Source: Nitrosomonas sp. Is35
GTDB taxonomy: Bacteria; Pseudomonadota; Gammaproteobacteria; Burkholderiales; Nitrosomonadaceae
Direction of reading: 5' to 3'
Assembly (NCBI RefSeq): GCF_033063295.1
Contig: NZ_JAWJZH010000001.1
Span: forward strand, 2,046,001 to 2,110,000
Length of the DNA stretch: 64,000 nucleotides
Every line of letters starts with the position of its first letter. Position 1 is the stretch's first letter. Both the position numbers and the translations under genes were made by a program. Below are positions 63,848 through 64,000 of the stretch, in pieces. Below the pieces are notes generated by a model. The model saw only the letters and a list, made by a program, of their open reading frames with translations. It did not search any database and was not told where the DNA came from.

Positions 63848-64000
63848 ATGAAAAAAATTCAAAAATATATAATTGGCGCCTTGCTGGCATCACCGATGCT
63901 TGCTTCTGCAGCAACAAGTTATAATTTACCCAGTGACTTCAGCAACACAAATAATCCAAACGGAGCTTGGTCTTTCTTACAAGGGACGACACTGCTGGCG
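63848..64000 (+). CDS. Start of a probable PEP-CTERM protein (partial)
   Basis: After GGAG the frame reads MKKIQKYIIGALLASPMLASAATSY, a signal peptide, then LPSDFSNTNNPNGAWSFLQG. The 'NPNGxWS' motif near the mature N-terminus is frequent in PEP-CTERM proteins. The gene continues beyond the window, so the sorting tag itself cannot be seen. Confidence 0.6.
   Translation, partial: MKKIQKYIIGALLASPMLASAATSYNLPSDFSNTNNPNGAWSFLQGTTLLA

Overview
The window looks like a chromosomal segment of a Nitrosomonas-type betaproteobacterium (ammonia-oxidiser lineage). This is inferred from an SmbP-like metal-binding protein, PEP-CTERM/exosortase-associated genes at both ends, an SbtA/SbtB bicarbonate uptake pair, pilS-pilR and ispB-rplU-rpmA-obgE-proB order. 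No amo/hao or rRNA genes lie in the window, so the genus is an inference.

Layout. 1-10.2 kb is core genome: the end of a PEP-CTERM protein, a TIGR04073-like protein, pilR/pilS, ispB, rplU-rpmA, obgE-proB and an acyltransferase-like membrane protein. 10.4-15.1 kb holds a porin, a His-rich exported protein, a PepSY protein, a PhoPQ-like two-component system and a Gdt1-like transporter. 15.2-22.3 kb is an inorganic-carbon module: sbtA-sbtB, a PAS kinase with a FixJ-type regulator, an alginate_exp porin, and decayed second copies of both the porin and the kinase. The intact and broken kinase genes share an upstream palindrome. 22.3-30 kb starts with an IS256 element and then a decayed island at tRNA-Asn, holding pieces of a serine recombinase, a 736-aa protein with an internally duplicated domain, a Crp/Fnr regulator, an IS481 element and a MITE. 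30-45.9 kb is mixed accessory DNA: an HNH-like protein, an MHS transporter, a lipid/polyprenol kinase-like gene split by IS5, a peroxiredoxin, SmbP, a transglutaminase/HetC-like fusion, an MsrA-thioredoxin-MsrB fusion, an Mrr-like nuclease and several exported proteins.

46-57.4 kb is the most striking region: an apparent sulfur-assimilation and sulfur-storage operon. It encodes YezD, an outer-membrane porin, sulfate-binding protein, DUF2325 protein, a degenerate EAL protein with a partial duplicate, a family 2A (SrpI-like) encapsulin shell, a cysteine desulfurase with a ~209-residue low-complexity N-terminal extension, CysT, CysW, CysA and serine acetyltransferase. The genes read as a path from sulfate entry to cysteine, with desulfurase cargo packed in a protein nanocompartment.

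57.9-61.5 kb has tRNA-Gly, tRNA-Cys and tRNA-Leu, then a second decayed island between tRNA-Leu and a copy of its 3' end, with a broken tyrosine integrase and an IS1595 element. 61.5-64 kb has a 103-bp IS481-derived mini-element, a methyltransferase, a hexapeptide acetyltransferase, an IS5 remnant and the start of a probable PEP-CTERM protein. A ~142-bp MITE family (three copies) has TIRs resembling the end of that IS5 remnant and duplicates YTAR-type targets.
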